A stretch of 13,503 nt of DNA from Candidatus Zixiibacteriota bacterium (GCA_024230695.1 JAAERC010000982.1:1-13503), one strand, 5' to 3'. Positions 1 to 5,754 are shown, numbered from the stretch's first letter. Notes: generated by a model from the sequence alone, not told the origin. Program-made: numbers and translations.

Positions 1-1
1 A

Positions 2-829
2 AGAAAAACCGGCGGTAAAGTGGAAGTATTTCTTCTCGAGGAAATCAAACATGAGGGGAAAAACTGCTGGGTTGTTTTGACTCATCCGACTCGCCGGGTC
101 AAAGAAGGTGAAGATCTTTTCCTCGATGATAAAACTTCTATTAAAGTCATAAAGAAGTTTCCTGATGGAAAATCTTTGATGCGTCTTGGCGGTAAAACCA
201 AAGCCGAGAGATTGATTGCCAAATATGGTCATGTTCCGCTTCCGATTTATATTCATCGCCCTGATCGTGAAACAGATGAGGAACGGTACCAAACTGTTTA
301 TGCTCATCCCAGTAAAGCCAAGTCTGTTGCCGCTCCTACAGCAGGTTTGCACTTTACCAGAAAGATCCTTGATAGTATCAAAAGTAAAGGTGTGAAAATT
401 GTTCAGGTAACACTGCATGTTGGTTATGGGACATTTAAGATGGTCAAAACTAAAAATGTCGAGGACCATACGGTTGATGCTGAATTTGCCGAGATCACTA
501 AATCTTCTGCCAAGACTCTCAACGAAGTAAGAAAAGGCGGAGGGAAGATCTTTGCGGTTGGTACCACATCAGTTCGGACATTGGAATCGGCCAAGATCAG
601 TGATGGGGAGATACAACCGTACGCTGACAAAGTCGATCTGTATATCAAACCGGGTTATAAATTTAAAATCGTTGATCATCTGCTGACTAATTTTCATTTG
701 CCGAAATCATCACTGATAATTTTAGCATCATCATTTGCGGGCCGTAAAAAAATCCTGCATGCGTACAACGCGGCGATTGAAGACGGTTATCGTTTCTACA
801 GCTACGGCGACTGTATGTTGATTATGTAA
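2..829 (+). CDS. queA: S-adenosylmethionine:tRNA ribosyltransferase-isomerase (QueA), 5'-truncated by window edge
   Basis: QueA transfers and isomerises the ribosyl group of SAM onto 7-aminomethyl-7-deazaguanine in tRNA, giving epoxyqueuosine in the cytoplasm. The reading frame is open to the left edge: bases 2-19 encode RKTGGK, which joins VEVFLLEE to give the family motif R-K-x-G-G-K-[VI]-E-V. The GTG at base 20 is therefore internal, not a start. Further family blocks are YIHRPD, YQTVYA, VAAPTAGLHF, VTLHVGYGTF, the EDHTVDAEFAEI segment, VGTTSVRTLES, LLTNFHLPKSSLI and the C-terminal YRFYSYGDCMLI. About 275 residues are visible. Compared with the roughly 350-residue family, about 70 N-terminal residues lie outside the window. 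The stop TAA is followed by repeat-rich DNA with no clear terminator. Identification rests on many consecutive family motifs and is very secure. Confidence 0.97.
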   Translation, partial: RKTGGKVEVFLLEEIKHEGKNCWVVLTHPTRRVKEGEDLFLDDKTSIKVIKKFPDGKSLMRLGGKTKAERLIAKYGHVPLPIYIHRPDRETDEERYQTVYAHPSKAKSVAAPTAGLHFTRKILDSIKSKGVKIVQVTLHVGYGTFKMVKTKNVEDHTVDAEFAEITKSSAKTLNEVRKGGGKIFAVGTTSVRTLESAKISDGEIQPYADKVDLYIKPGYKFKIVDHLLTNFHLPKSSLIILASSFAGRKKILHAYNAAIEDGYRFYSYGDCMLIM

Positions 830-865
830 CTCTATTATTTTGCTCAATTCATTTAACCCATAGCC

Positions 866-900
866 CTTCGTTATTCTCAGGATTTATAACAAGCTGTGGG
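866..900 (+). repeat. 35-bp dispersed repeat, copy A (inverted copy at 3610-3644)
   Basis: Bases 866-900 match the reverse complement of 3610-3644. A core of 25 bases (876-900, versus 3634-3610) is identical, and a further CTTCGTT is shared after three mismatches. The core carries GGATTTATAACAAGCTGTGG. The two copies lie about 2.7 kb apart on either side of the PEP-CTERM, helical and ankyrin genes. A partial relative (acaagctgggat next to gggtgcccca) occurs at 2374-2400. Confidence 0.85.
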
Positions 901-910
901 GCACCCCACA
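895..910. repeat. Perfect palindrome TGTGGGG-CA-CCCCACA
   Basis: Seven-base arms flank a 2-base centre and overlap the right end of the 35-bp repeat. There is no T-run after it, so it does not look like an intrinsic terminator. The core GGGGCACC recurs at 3959-3966 and, on the other strand, at 2393-2400. Confidence 0.6.
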
Positions 911-1079
911 AGAATTCATGGTTGCCCATATTTCAGTTACAATTTTACTACTAATATTTTTACCAATAATTTTATATGATCGTATAAATTCTCTATAATA
1001 ATATATGTTTCATATAGTTACAGCCAAATGGCTTTGCTTTCCCGTTTTAGTGTTTTTTTGCACAATGCCTATTCTCCAA

Positions 1080-1107
1080 CGTCATTCCCGCATGCGCGGG
1101 AATCCAG
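1080..1107 (+). repeat. REP-like palindrome, copy A (inverted copy at 3744-3771)
   Basis: The arms CGTCATTCCCGC and GCGGGAATCCAG flank a 4-base loop (ATGC). The inverted copy at 3744-3771 has identical 12-base arms but a completely different loop. ATTCCCGC/GCGGGAAT pairs as an 8-bp stem. This is the widespread GTCATTCCCGC...GCGGGAATCCAG type of intergenic palindrome found in many bacterial genomes. Confidence 0.85.
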
Positions 1108-1213
1108 GGTAATTATTATATATTCCTGATAATTCCTTGTAATCTAATCACCTTTATTGAATTACAACGAAAATGGGTTCGTTTTGCCAAAAAGCATTTT
1201 TCGCACAATTTCT

Positions 1214-1231
1214 TTGTAGTAAAAATGTAAT
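1214..1231 (+). repeat. 18-bp repeat (inverted copy at 2361-2378)
   Basis: TTGTAGTAAAAATGTAAT at this position is the exact reverse complement of 2361-2378. At the second site it directly adjoins an AAGCTGGGAT sequence related to the 35-bp repeat. It is therefore probably a fragment of the same repeat family. A looser relative (TTACAATTTTACTACTA) is seen at about 936-952. Confidence 0.65.
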
Positions 1232-1326
1232 TTCCATATCCCATAATTATCCATATACACAAGGGCGAGAACATAATTCAACTACGATTTGATGGGGAAA
1301 TTGTATGGATAAAACTTCTTTTTTTC

Positions 1327-1355
1327 TTGCAATACTATAGAATATCCTATATATT
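1327..1355 (+). promoter_or_regulatory. Putative sigma-70-type promoter of the PEP-CTERM gene
   Basis: TTGCAA (1327-1332) and TATATT (1350-1355) are separated by exactly 17 bases, each one mismatch from the consensus. Transcription would start near 1362, leaving a leader of about 40 nt that carries the AAGGAG ribosome-binding site at about 1391-1396. The region is AT-rich, so a chance match is possible. Confidence 0.45.
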
Positions 1356-1402
1356 ATTAACTGAGTATTGTATTTCTTGAGCATACATAGTAAGGAGAAT
1401 TT

Positions 1403-2047
1403 ATGAAAAAAGGTGTATTTCTATTTATAATGTTATTTGTCTGTTTTGATTATAGCTATGCTTTGGGATATTTTGATGTTAGTTATTCTAATTTAGAAAA
1501 AATCGATATTCATAGCTATACGATGTCAATTGACATATCTACTGATATACTTGAACTTGTTCCTCCACGCAGTGATTTCCCCGATTCCGATTTCCCCGCT
1601 GATGTATATGAATATGTGTTTCAACAATATACATTTGAAAGCTTTATGTTAGAACCAATCTCACCAGATATTTCAAATAATTATGGGTACAGCTCTGATG
1701 GTTGGGAATATGATTGGTGGTACGATGGGTATGTTTTAGGGTCTTTGGGAACATCTTTTGAATATAGGTTTGATTATTTTGGTACAGATGATTTTTTAAG
1801 TTTTAACTATGGTGCTTCTTTCAGTCAAGGGTATTTGGCAGTAGGTCCTTACGGCCCTGGAGGACCAGGAGGGGATAATCGTGGTTATTGTGGCGAAGGA
1901 ATGGAGTTTGATGGAAATCTTGATGTTTCATTAAATGCAGTAGTTCCAGAACCAGCTTCAATAGTTTTATTCGGCTTAGGAATAGCGGGCTTTGGCATAG
2001 TGAGAAGATTTAAGAAGAAAATTATACCCAAACAAATCCGGCCTTAA
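1403..2047 (+). CDS. PEP-CTERM sorting-signal protein
   Basis: This is a 214-residue exported protein of unknown role. Residues 1-20 form a signal peptide (MKKG, then a hydrophobic stretch ending SYA). Residues 181-206 are a textbook PEP-CTERM tail: VPEPAS, then a hydrophobic helix (IVLFGLGIAGFGIV), then basic RRFKKK. In known systems this tail is recognised by an exosortase and the protein is released or anchored at the outer surface. The middle is rich in Asp, Tyr, Phe, Gly and Ser and probably beta-structured, with a Gly/Pro run at 148-158 (GPYGPGGPGGD). The start ATG follows AAGGAG at a good distance. Eight residues follow the basic cluster, slightly longer than usual. No exosortase or exopolysaccharide gene is in the window. 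The sorting class is clear, the function is not. Confidence 0.88.
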   Translation: MKKGVFLFIMLFVCFDYSYALGYFDVSYSNLEKIDIHSYTMSIDISTDILELVPPRSDFPDSDFPADVYEYVFQQYTFESFMLEPISPDISNNYGYSSDGWEYDWWYDGYVLGSLGTSFEYRFDYFGTDDFLSFNYGASFSQGYLAVGPYGPGGPGGDNRGYCGEGMEFDGNLDVSLNAVVPEPASIVLFGLGIAGFGIVRRFKKKIIPKQIRP

Positions 2048-2498
2048 CCGGTTGCGGTGGGTTTCTTATTGCAGTATCATTCAAATTGCCGAATAAATAA
2101 ATTCATTGATAGTTAATTCGATTAGAGATATATTTAATAATTATGACAAAACTCCGGCATTATGATAATCTGGGGACAGCGCGCTTTGTAACATTATCTT
2201 GTTAACATAATTATAATCTATTAAAATTTGTATCCCACCATTGGGCGGGAATTTAGAACCACACCTGATACATACATTTTAAAATACACTTTCTATATTA
2301 AATCAGTGTTGATTTGTTGCCCGCATCTTTTTTATGATGTTGATAGTACTGAGAACTAATATTACATTTTTACTACAAGCTGGGATAGCCGGGTGCCCCA
2401 TGTCTTTAGACGTGGATTAATCAATATTTAATCAATCCCTTTCATAAGTCTCTATGTATATTGGCCTAAATTAAGCATGGTATGTTAATATAAATATC
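2048..2498. other. 451-bp gene-free gap between convergent genes
   Basis: The gap holds no credible gene. It contains an imperfect hairpin CCCACC-ATTG-GGCGGG at 2236-2251, the 18-bp repeat copy at 2361-2378, and next to it a mosaic sequence (2374-2416) with AAGCTGGGAT, GGGTGCCCCA and GTCTTTAGACGTGG. GTCTTTAGAC is itself nearly self-complementary. This mosaic looks like a degenerate copy of the repeat family seen at 866-910 and 3610-3966. No convincing terminator is visible. Confidence 0.6.
2361..2400 (-). repeat. Mosaic repeat fragment related to the 35-bp family
   Basis: 2361-2378 is the exact reverse complement of 1214-1231. It runs into AAGCTGGGATAGCC and then GGGTGCCCCA. Read on the minus strand the order is TGGGGCACCC, then ATCCCAGCTT, then the 18-mer. 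The elements GGGGCACC and CCCA(C)AGCTTGT also occur in the copies at 866-910 and 3610-3644, so this appears to be a third, rearranged member. Confidence 0.5.
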
Positions 2499-2930
2499 TC
2501 ACTCAACGACATGGTAACCTATTTTCTCAAGAGTATGAACTGCAGTGGACCATACCCCCCCCCAGTTCTCCATATTTGCCTCACCTCCACTACGTCCCCG
2601 AATAAATTGCATGAATATGGCTTGGGCGTCATTATCTTCAAGTTTACCTATTTCTCCAATAAGACCGAGAGCATCTCTTGCAAGCGTAAATTTAATTTCT
2701 GTTGGATCATCTTCTAAATGGTTAGGATCGAATTCAAGCGCTATCTTTGTTAATATGGGTGTTGTGGCAGAACCTCGCTGAATAATATTTTGCATGACTT
2801 TCTGTTTTTCTTTGTAATCCTCTATATTTAATACGGCTATCAATTCTGCGCGGAGGTTTTTGATTGATTGGTTGTCGGATTGTGAATTATATTTTTTACA
2901 TATTCTAAAAAGATTCCTTAAATATTTCAT
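2499..2930 (-). CDS. Small helical hypothetical protein with a G9 tract in its coding strand
   Basis: This is a 143-residue cytoplasmic protein I do not recognise. There is no signal peptide or membrane segment. The sequence is almost all predicted helix with alternating charged and hydrophobic residues (SIKNLRAELIAVLNIEDYKE; ARDALGLIGEIGKLEDNDA), compatible with HEAT-like helical pairs, but no repeat is strong enough to name. The start ATG is preceded by GAGAAG. It lies 40 bases downstream of the ankyrin gene on the same strand, so the two are probably cotranscribed. Near the 3' end the codons TGG GGG GGG GTA create nine consecutive G (C at 2555-2563 on the plus strand), which is striking in AT-rich DNA. 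Slippage would replace the last 18 residues. The ankyrin partner suggests a protein-binding or immunity-type role, which is only a guess. Confidence 0.7.
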   Translation of the reverse strand: MKYLRNLFRICKKYNSQSDNQSIKNLRAELIAVLNIEDYKEKQKVMQNIIQRGSATTPILTKIALEFDPNHLEDDPTEIKFTLARDALGLIGEIGKLEDNDAQAIFMQFIRGRSGGEANMENWGGVWSTAVHTLEKIGYHVVE

Positions 2931-2970
2931 GTTTCTTCTCGATTTATTATAGCTATTTTATGAATCGTCA

Positions 2971-3501
2971 TCACTTCCAGAACTGCCACCATTTATTTTG
3001 TAATAATATATTTCGTATCTTGCGGGCTATACTCTTACTACCATATATTTCAAGTTCACCACTAATACGTGCCTCTACAAGCGAAATTGGCGTCCACCCA
3101 TCATCGGTCATAACATCTATGTTTGCACTATAATCGACCAATAATTTTGTGCTTTCGGTATTCTTTCTAAGAACCGCTAAAAATAAAGGCGTTGCATTTT
3201 TATCGTTTCCCGCATCTATATTTGCTCCCATATCTAAAAGTAGCTTTGTGGCCTTTAAGTTATCTTCTAATATTGCAGTAATCAGGGCAGTGGGATTTCT
3301 TCTCCAATCATCTTCAATTTTAGTGTCAATGCTTACGCCATATTCCATTAATATCTCTATGTACTTGCGGTGATTTAATTCTGCCGCCAAATAAATTACA
3401 TCTCCTTTTATTTTCTCAATGGATGTCGATTTCACAATTGATCTAAAATTTTGCATATCATTATTTTTAACAGAATCTAGTAGGTCTGAGTTTTTAGACA
3501 T
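2971..3501 (-). CDS. Ankyrin-repeat protein
   Basis: This is a 176-residue cytoplasmic protein made almost wholly of ankyrin repeats. There is a degenerate cap (DLLDSVKNNDMQNFRSIVK, 6-24) and repeats at about 33-61 (VIYLAAELNHRKYIEILMEYG), 68-99 (NPTALITAILEDNLKATKLL, then LDMGANIDA), 101-133 (ATPLFLAVLRKNTESTKLLV, then DYSANIDV) and 134-168 (GWTPISLVEAR). These show the expected TPL.LAV...N.E..KLL...A.ID pattern. The C terminus ends in the aromatic-basic tail KWWQFWK. TAAGGA lies 9 bases before the ATG. It is the first gene of a likely two-gene minus-strand unit with the helical protein. Such repeats bind proteins and have no catalytic site. Ankyrin proteins of this size occur, among other places, as immunity proteins in polymorphic-toxin loci, but no toxin gene is visible here. 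Confidence 0.88.
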   Translation of the reverse strand: MSKNSDLLDSVKNNDMQNFRSIVKSTSIEKIKGDVIYLAAELNHRKYIEILMEYGVSIDTKIEDDWRRNPTALITAILEDNLKATKLLLDMGANIDAGNDKNATPLFLAVLRKNTESTKLLVDYSANIDVMTDDGWTPISLVEARISGELEIYGSKSIARKIRNILLQNKWWQFWK

Positions 3502-3609
3502 CTTGACTTTTCCTTAAAAAGTATTAACCTTTTTATGATTTGCTTAATCTATTGTTTAGCGCGATTAATGTCAAATAAAAATACTTGGTCATCGACATTA
3601 ACTGAGTAT

Positions 3610-3644
3610 CCCACAGCTTGTTATAAATCCTGAGGTAAACGAAG
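3610..3644 (-). repeat. 35-bp dispersed repeat, copy B (inverted copy of 866-900)
   Basis: This is the reverse complement of 866-900, with a 25-base identical core and 32 of 35 positions matching. It marks the left boundary of the palindrome block that follows. Confidence 0.85.
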
Positions 3645-3743
3645 TATTTGTAGGTCGAAACCGTTGCGGTTTTGATAATCTTTAATTAATCTTGCGCTTC
3701 GCGATGTCGAAAGTTCAGAACTTTCGACCAATGCAAATCTAAT

Positions 3744-3771
3744 CTGGATTCCCGCCTGCGCGGGAATGACG
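3744..3771 (-). repeat. REP-like palindrome, copy B (inverted copy of 1080-1107)
   Basis: The arms CTGGATTCCCGC and GCGGGAATGACG are exact reverse complements of the arms at 1080-1107, around a different 4-base loop (CTGC). It lies inside the palindrome block and its right arm starts the half-site array. Confidence 0.85.
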
Positions 3772-3851
3772 TTGGGAGGGCGCGGGAATGACGTTAATTG
3801 GGGGGATGACGTTATGAGCTGGGAATGATTTACTAAGAGGGGGGAATGACG
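3762..3851 (+). repeat. Degenerate tandem array of REP half-sites (GGGAATGACG, five copies)
   Basis: GGGAATGACG occurs at 3762-3771, 3784-3793 and 3842-3851. Variants are GGGATGACG at 3803-3811 and GGGAATGATT at 3821-3830. Start-to-start spacing is 19-22 bases. Only the right arm of the REP palindrome is repeated, separated by G-rich or AT-rich linkers of unrelated sequence. Spacers of about 10 bases are too short for a CRISPR array. Confidence 0.7.
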
Positions 3852-3996
3852 ACTGTCGGGTGTTTTCTGCACCCGAAAGCACATTAAGATTGGACAGACA
3901 AGGATGTCCGTTTTACCGTCAACCCTCGGGGAGTGTTGACCTACAATACTAAAGGGGCGGGGCACCGAATCATAATGTTAATAAGTATCCATTAAC

Positions 3997-4812
3997 TTAT
4001 AATCGGAATTTGAGGGAATGGCCGAGTTCATTTTTATTTCGTGATCTTGTTTTCAATATAAACATCACAAAACCCAAATATTCTCCGGCGTCAGCCGTGA
4101 TTGTCTCGGCGTCGCTTGGGAACCCGGAAAAACTTTTTTCGTCTCTTAATTGTTCCCACTCAAGCCAGAGTTTCCAGCTATCTGGAATAACTTCGGCGAC
4201 TTCAATATCAACAATATCGGGTCGCGAAAAATGATTTCTCCACCATTCGAGCGAATGCAGACTGAAACATTCTTTCGGATCCCAAAAAACTCCGCCCGAT
4301 TTCTGTTTCCGAGTCAGATGTTCGGGGGCCTTATCAAACTCTTTCATAATTGCCGGCATGACCAATCCAAATTGCCCGCCATCTTTGAGAAACCGAGTGA
4401 TGTACCCAAGGTACAACTCATCGGTCCCAAAATACTGATAAGCATCAATGCTAATAATTGATTCAAAATATCTCGCGGCGTATGGAAGATTGTGCGCCTC
4501 GGCCTGAACCGGAAAGACCTTGTTTTCCATTTTGGCCTCCGATACGACCGACCAGATATCATCAACATCGATCCATAAATCGGTGGCACATACATTGGCC
4601 CCGTACTCTTTGGCCAGAAACACAGATGTCATTCCCCGGCCACATCCCAAATCAAGCAGACGTTTATTGTTTTTTATTCTCATTCGTTCGGCCAAAATTT
4701 CTGCCAACCAAATAGCATTGGGACCCATTTCATTAGCCAGCATCCATTCAATATCAAATTGACTGCTTTTGGGACAAAGCTTTTTATGCAACAGGTTAGT
4801 ATTATTATTCAA
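3997..4812 (-). CDS. Class I SAM-dependent methyltransferase (TTG start)
   Basis: This is a 271-residue soluble enzyme that transfers methyl from SAM to an unidentified small molecule or lipid. Rossmann motif I is LLDLGCGRG (52-60). The acidic residue binding the SAM ribose is in CATDLW (D78). Motif II/III regions are VFPVQAEAHNLPYAARYFESI and DAYQYFG, and LKDGGQFGLVMPA (142-154) is the usual strand 5 segment. It resembles the UbiE/cyclopropane-synthase-like group of small-molecule methyltransferases rather than RNA or protein enzymes. The start is TTG at 4810-4812 (CAA on the plus strand), supported by AGGAGA 8 bases upstream; no in-frame ATG precedes the motif I region in a better position. 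The C-terminal third (EWWRNHF...WLEWEQL) is Trp-rich and may form the substrate pocket. The substrate cannot be read from the context. Confidence 0.9.
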   Translation of the reverse strand: MNNNTNLLHKKLCPKSSQFDIEWMLANEMGPNAIWLAEILAERMRIKNNKRLLDLGCGRGMTSVFLAKEYGANVCATDLWIDVDDIWSVVSEAKMENKVFPVQAEAHNLPYAARYFESIISIDAYQYFGTDELYLGYITRFLKDGGQFGLVMPAIMKEFDKAPEHLTRKQKSGGVFWDPKECFSLHSLEWWRNHFSRPDIVDIEVAEVIPDSWKLWLEWEQLRDEKSFSGFPSDAETITADAGEYLGFVMFILKTRSRNKNELGHSLKFRL

Positions 4813-4986
4813 AATCGATTTCTCCTATTTGATAGTATATCATTGATTGTAAGTTTGGTAATCATCAGGGGATAAGCAATATAAATATTATTGAGATTGC
4901 CGGGCTCGCACCGCGAGTTTCAGACTTCGCTCGCAATTATATAACATATACAGCAATGACGTAATAAAAGCGTATACGATTTACAC

Positions 4987-5070
4987 GGCAGACGAGGATT
5001 TTCTGGCTATCTGCCGCCCACGGAATCTTACGAGAACTCGGGCAGATGTCGGTTTTTCTGGCTATCTGCC
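4987..5070. repeat. Two tandem hairpin repeats with a 17-bp identical core
   Basis: TTTTCTGGCTATCTGCC occurs at 4999-5015 and 5054-5070. Each copy closes a stem with an upstream GGCAGA (4987-4992 and 5041-5046), so each unit is GGCAGA-N17/18-TCTGCC with a period of 54-55 bases. The array lies just downstream of the duplicated-domain lipoprotein gene, whose stop is at 5090-5092. It could sit in that mRNA's 3' end, but there is no T-run typical of a terminator. Confidence 0.7.
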
Positions 5071-5089
5071 TCGCACAGAGTAATGATTA

Positions 5090-5677
5090 CTACATAACAC
5101 CAATGCAAGGCGATTTATTTTTGCATTCAATGGCAAATCCTATTATCAACCCGACAATTGATGCTCCCAATAGACAACCGGTGAATGTAGCCACAAAATC
5201 AACTATTTTTGCCTCGTAGAGTAGCACTTCATCTAATGGCAGTTCCACCCAGTTTCCTTCTGTGGTTGTCCCGGTAATTAATTGTGTTCCTGTATTAATT
5301 TTACCACCATTTTTATCAAATCGTATAAATGAATCCCAGTTATTATGTATCGCCTGTTTCATTTCGTGCATTTTAATTTCAACAAATGCTCCGCTTGTAT
5401 CGTTGCCATAAATGACTTTTGATTTATAATCAAATTTTCCACCAAGACTATCAAAGATTATTATATCATTATAGCTAAGAACAACACTTATTATGTCTGT
5501 TGAAAGCTCTACAGCAATAATATTCCCATGCTTGCCGCCGGGTGCTTTTTCCTGTCTTTCAATATTCTGATGGCTACCCTGGAAATAATCGGGTGTTCTT
5601 TTTACGATTTTTGTACAGCCGACAGTTGATATAAGCAAAATGATCAGGATAAATGTCTTAAAATATTGAGTGTTCAT
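5090..5677 (-). CDS. Lipoprotein with internal 45-residue duplication and C-terminal membrane segment
   Basis: This is a 195-residue exported protein of unknown function. I start it at the ATG at 5677 because AAGGAGGT precedes it and translation then begins with a lipoprotein signal (MNTQYFKTFILIILLISTVGC, Cys21 lipidated); a longer frame to 5725 lacks support. Residues about 73-107 and 118-152 are two copies of one beta-rich motif in exact 45-residue register: F75-D76/F120-D121, G79-G80-K81/G124-G125-K126, V99-E100/V144-E145 and E105/E150. The pattern is FDxxGGK, then an [IV]xG...G turn, then VE[IL]. A hydrophobic, glycine-containing helix follows at 163-183 (FTGCLLGASIVGLIIGFAI), so the chain may be held at both ends. 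It is probably monocistronic, with tandem hairpins downstream. Confidence 0.82.
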   Translation of the reverse strand: MNTQYFKTFILIILLISTVGCTKIVKRTPDYFQGSHQNIERQEKAPGGKHGNIIAVELSTDIISVVLSYNDIIIFDSLGGKFDYKSKVIYGNDTSGAFVEIKMHEMKQAIHNNWDSFIRFDKNGGKINTGTQLITGTTTEGNWVELPLDEVLLYEAKIVDFVATFTGCLLGASIVGLIIGFAIECKNKSPCIGVM

Positions 5678-5754
5678 TTTATACCTCCTTGCGTTTATTA
5701 GTTCATAAAGCAACCGTAGTGCCAAGAATATTGAGCCTTTGTTACTTGTTATGT

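Larger units (their letters stand above)
830..1402. other. 573-bp gene-free gap with interspersed repeats
   Basis: No credible gene is seen between queA and the PEP-CTERM gene. The gap holds a 35-bp repeat also found inverted at 3610-3644, a short perfect palindrome (895-910), a REP-like GTCATTCCCGC palindrome (1080-1107), and an 18-bp repeat shared with 2361-2378. A good sigma-70-like promoter lies near the right end. The rest is AT-rich with no recognisable RNA gene. Confidence 0.7.
3649..3946. repeat. Composite block of nested hairpins (possible miniature element or structured RNA)
   Basis: An outer inverted repeat, TTGTAGGTC (3648-3656) against GACCTACAA (3938-3946), encloses five further stem-loops. 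They are TCGAAACCG-TTG-CGGTTTTGA (3655-3675, one G-T pair), GTCGAAAGTTC-A-GAACTTTCGAC (3706-3728, 11 bp, perfect), TCGGGTG-loop-CACCCGA (3856-3876), GGACA-loop-TGTCC (3892-3909) and GTCAAC-loop-GTTGAC (3918-3940, with an inner CTC/GAG). A REP palindrome and an array of its half-sites sit in the middle. No open frame encodes a recognisable protein, so a non-autonomous repeat element or a folded RNA are both possible. Confidence 0.55.
3502..3996. other. 495-bp gene-free gap filled with palindromic repeats
   Basis: This gap lies between the ankyrin gene and the methyltransferase 3' end. From 3610 to 3966 it is an almost continuous series of inverted repeats and half-sites, described separately. 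The minus-strand open frame at 3621-3965 runs through these palindromes and includes the translation VIPAQAGIQ of the REP arm. It is not considered a gene. Bases 3502-3609 are AT-rich with no motif I can name beyond the ankyrin gene's TAAGGA. Confidence 0.75.

Noticed and set aside
20..22. GTG as the start of QueA
   Set aside because: The frame is open upstream and encodes RKTGGK, a conserved internal QueA motif, so the gene begins before the window.
895..910. Terminator for queA
   Set aside because: The hairpin is perfect but has a 2-base centre and no T-run, and it belongs to a dispersed repeat.
2030..2080. Terminator after the PEP-CTERM gene (GGCCTTAACCGGTTGCGG region)
   Set aside because: The complementary segments overlap and give only 4-base stems, with no proper T-tract.
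866..3644. Composite transposon bounded by terminal inverted repeats
   Set aside because: There is no transposase or integrase, and the order of the flanking repeat elements is not mirror-symmetric, so a single mobile unit is not supported.
3762..3851. CRISPR array
   Set aside because: The repeat is only 10 bases with spacers of about 10 bases, copies are uneven, and there is no cas gene. The unit is one arm of a REP palindrome.
3621..3965. Open frame of 114 codons on the minus strand
   Set aside because: It runs entirely through the palindrome block and reads the REP arm as VIPAQAGIQ, a common spurious translation. It has no Shine-Dalgarno sequence and no protein-like composition.
4584..4599. 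TGGCAC-N5-TTGGC sigma-54-like site on the plus strand
   Set aside because: It lies inside the minus-strand methyltransferase gene, faces no plus-strand gene, and lacks the -12 GC. It shows how easily such motifs arise by chance.
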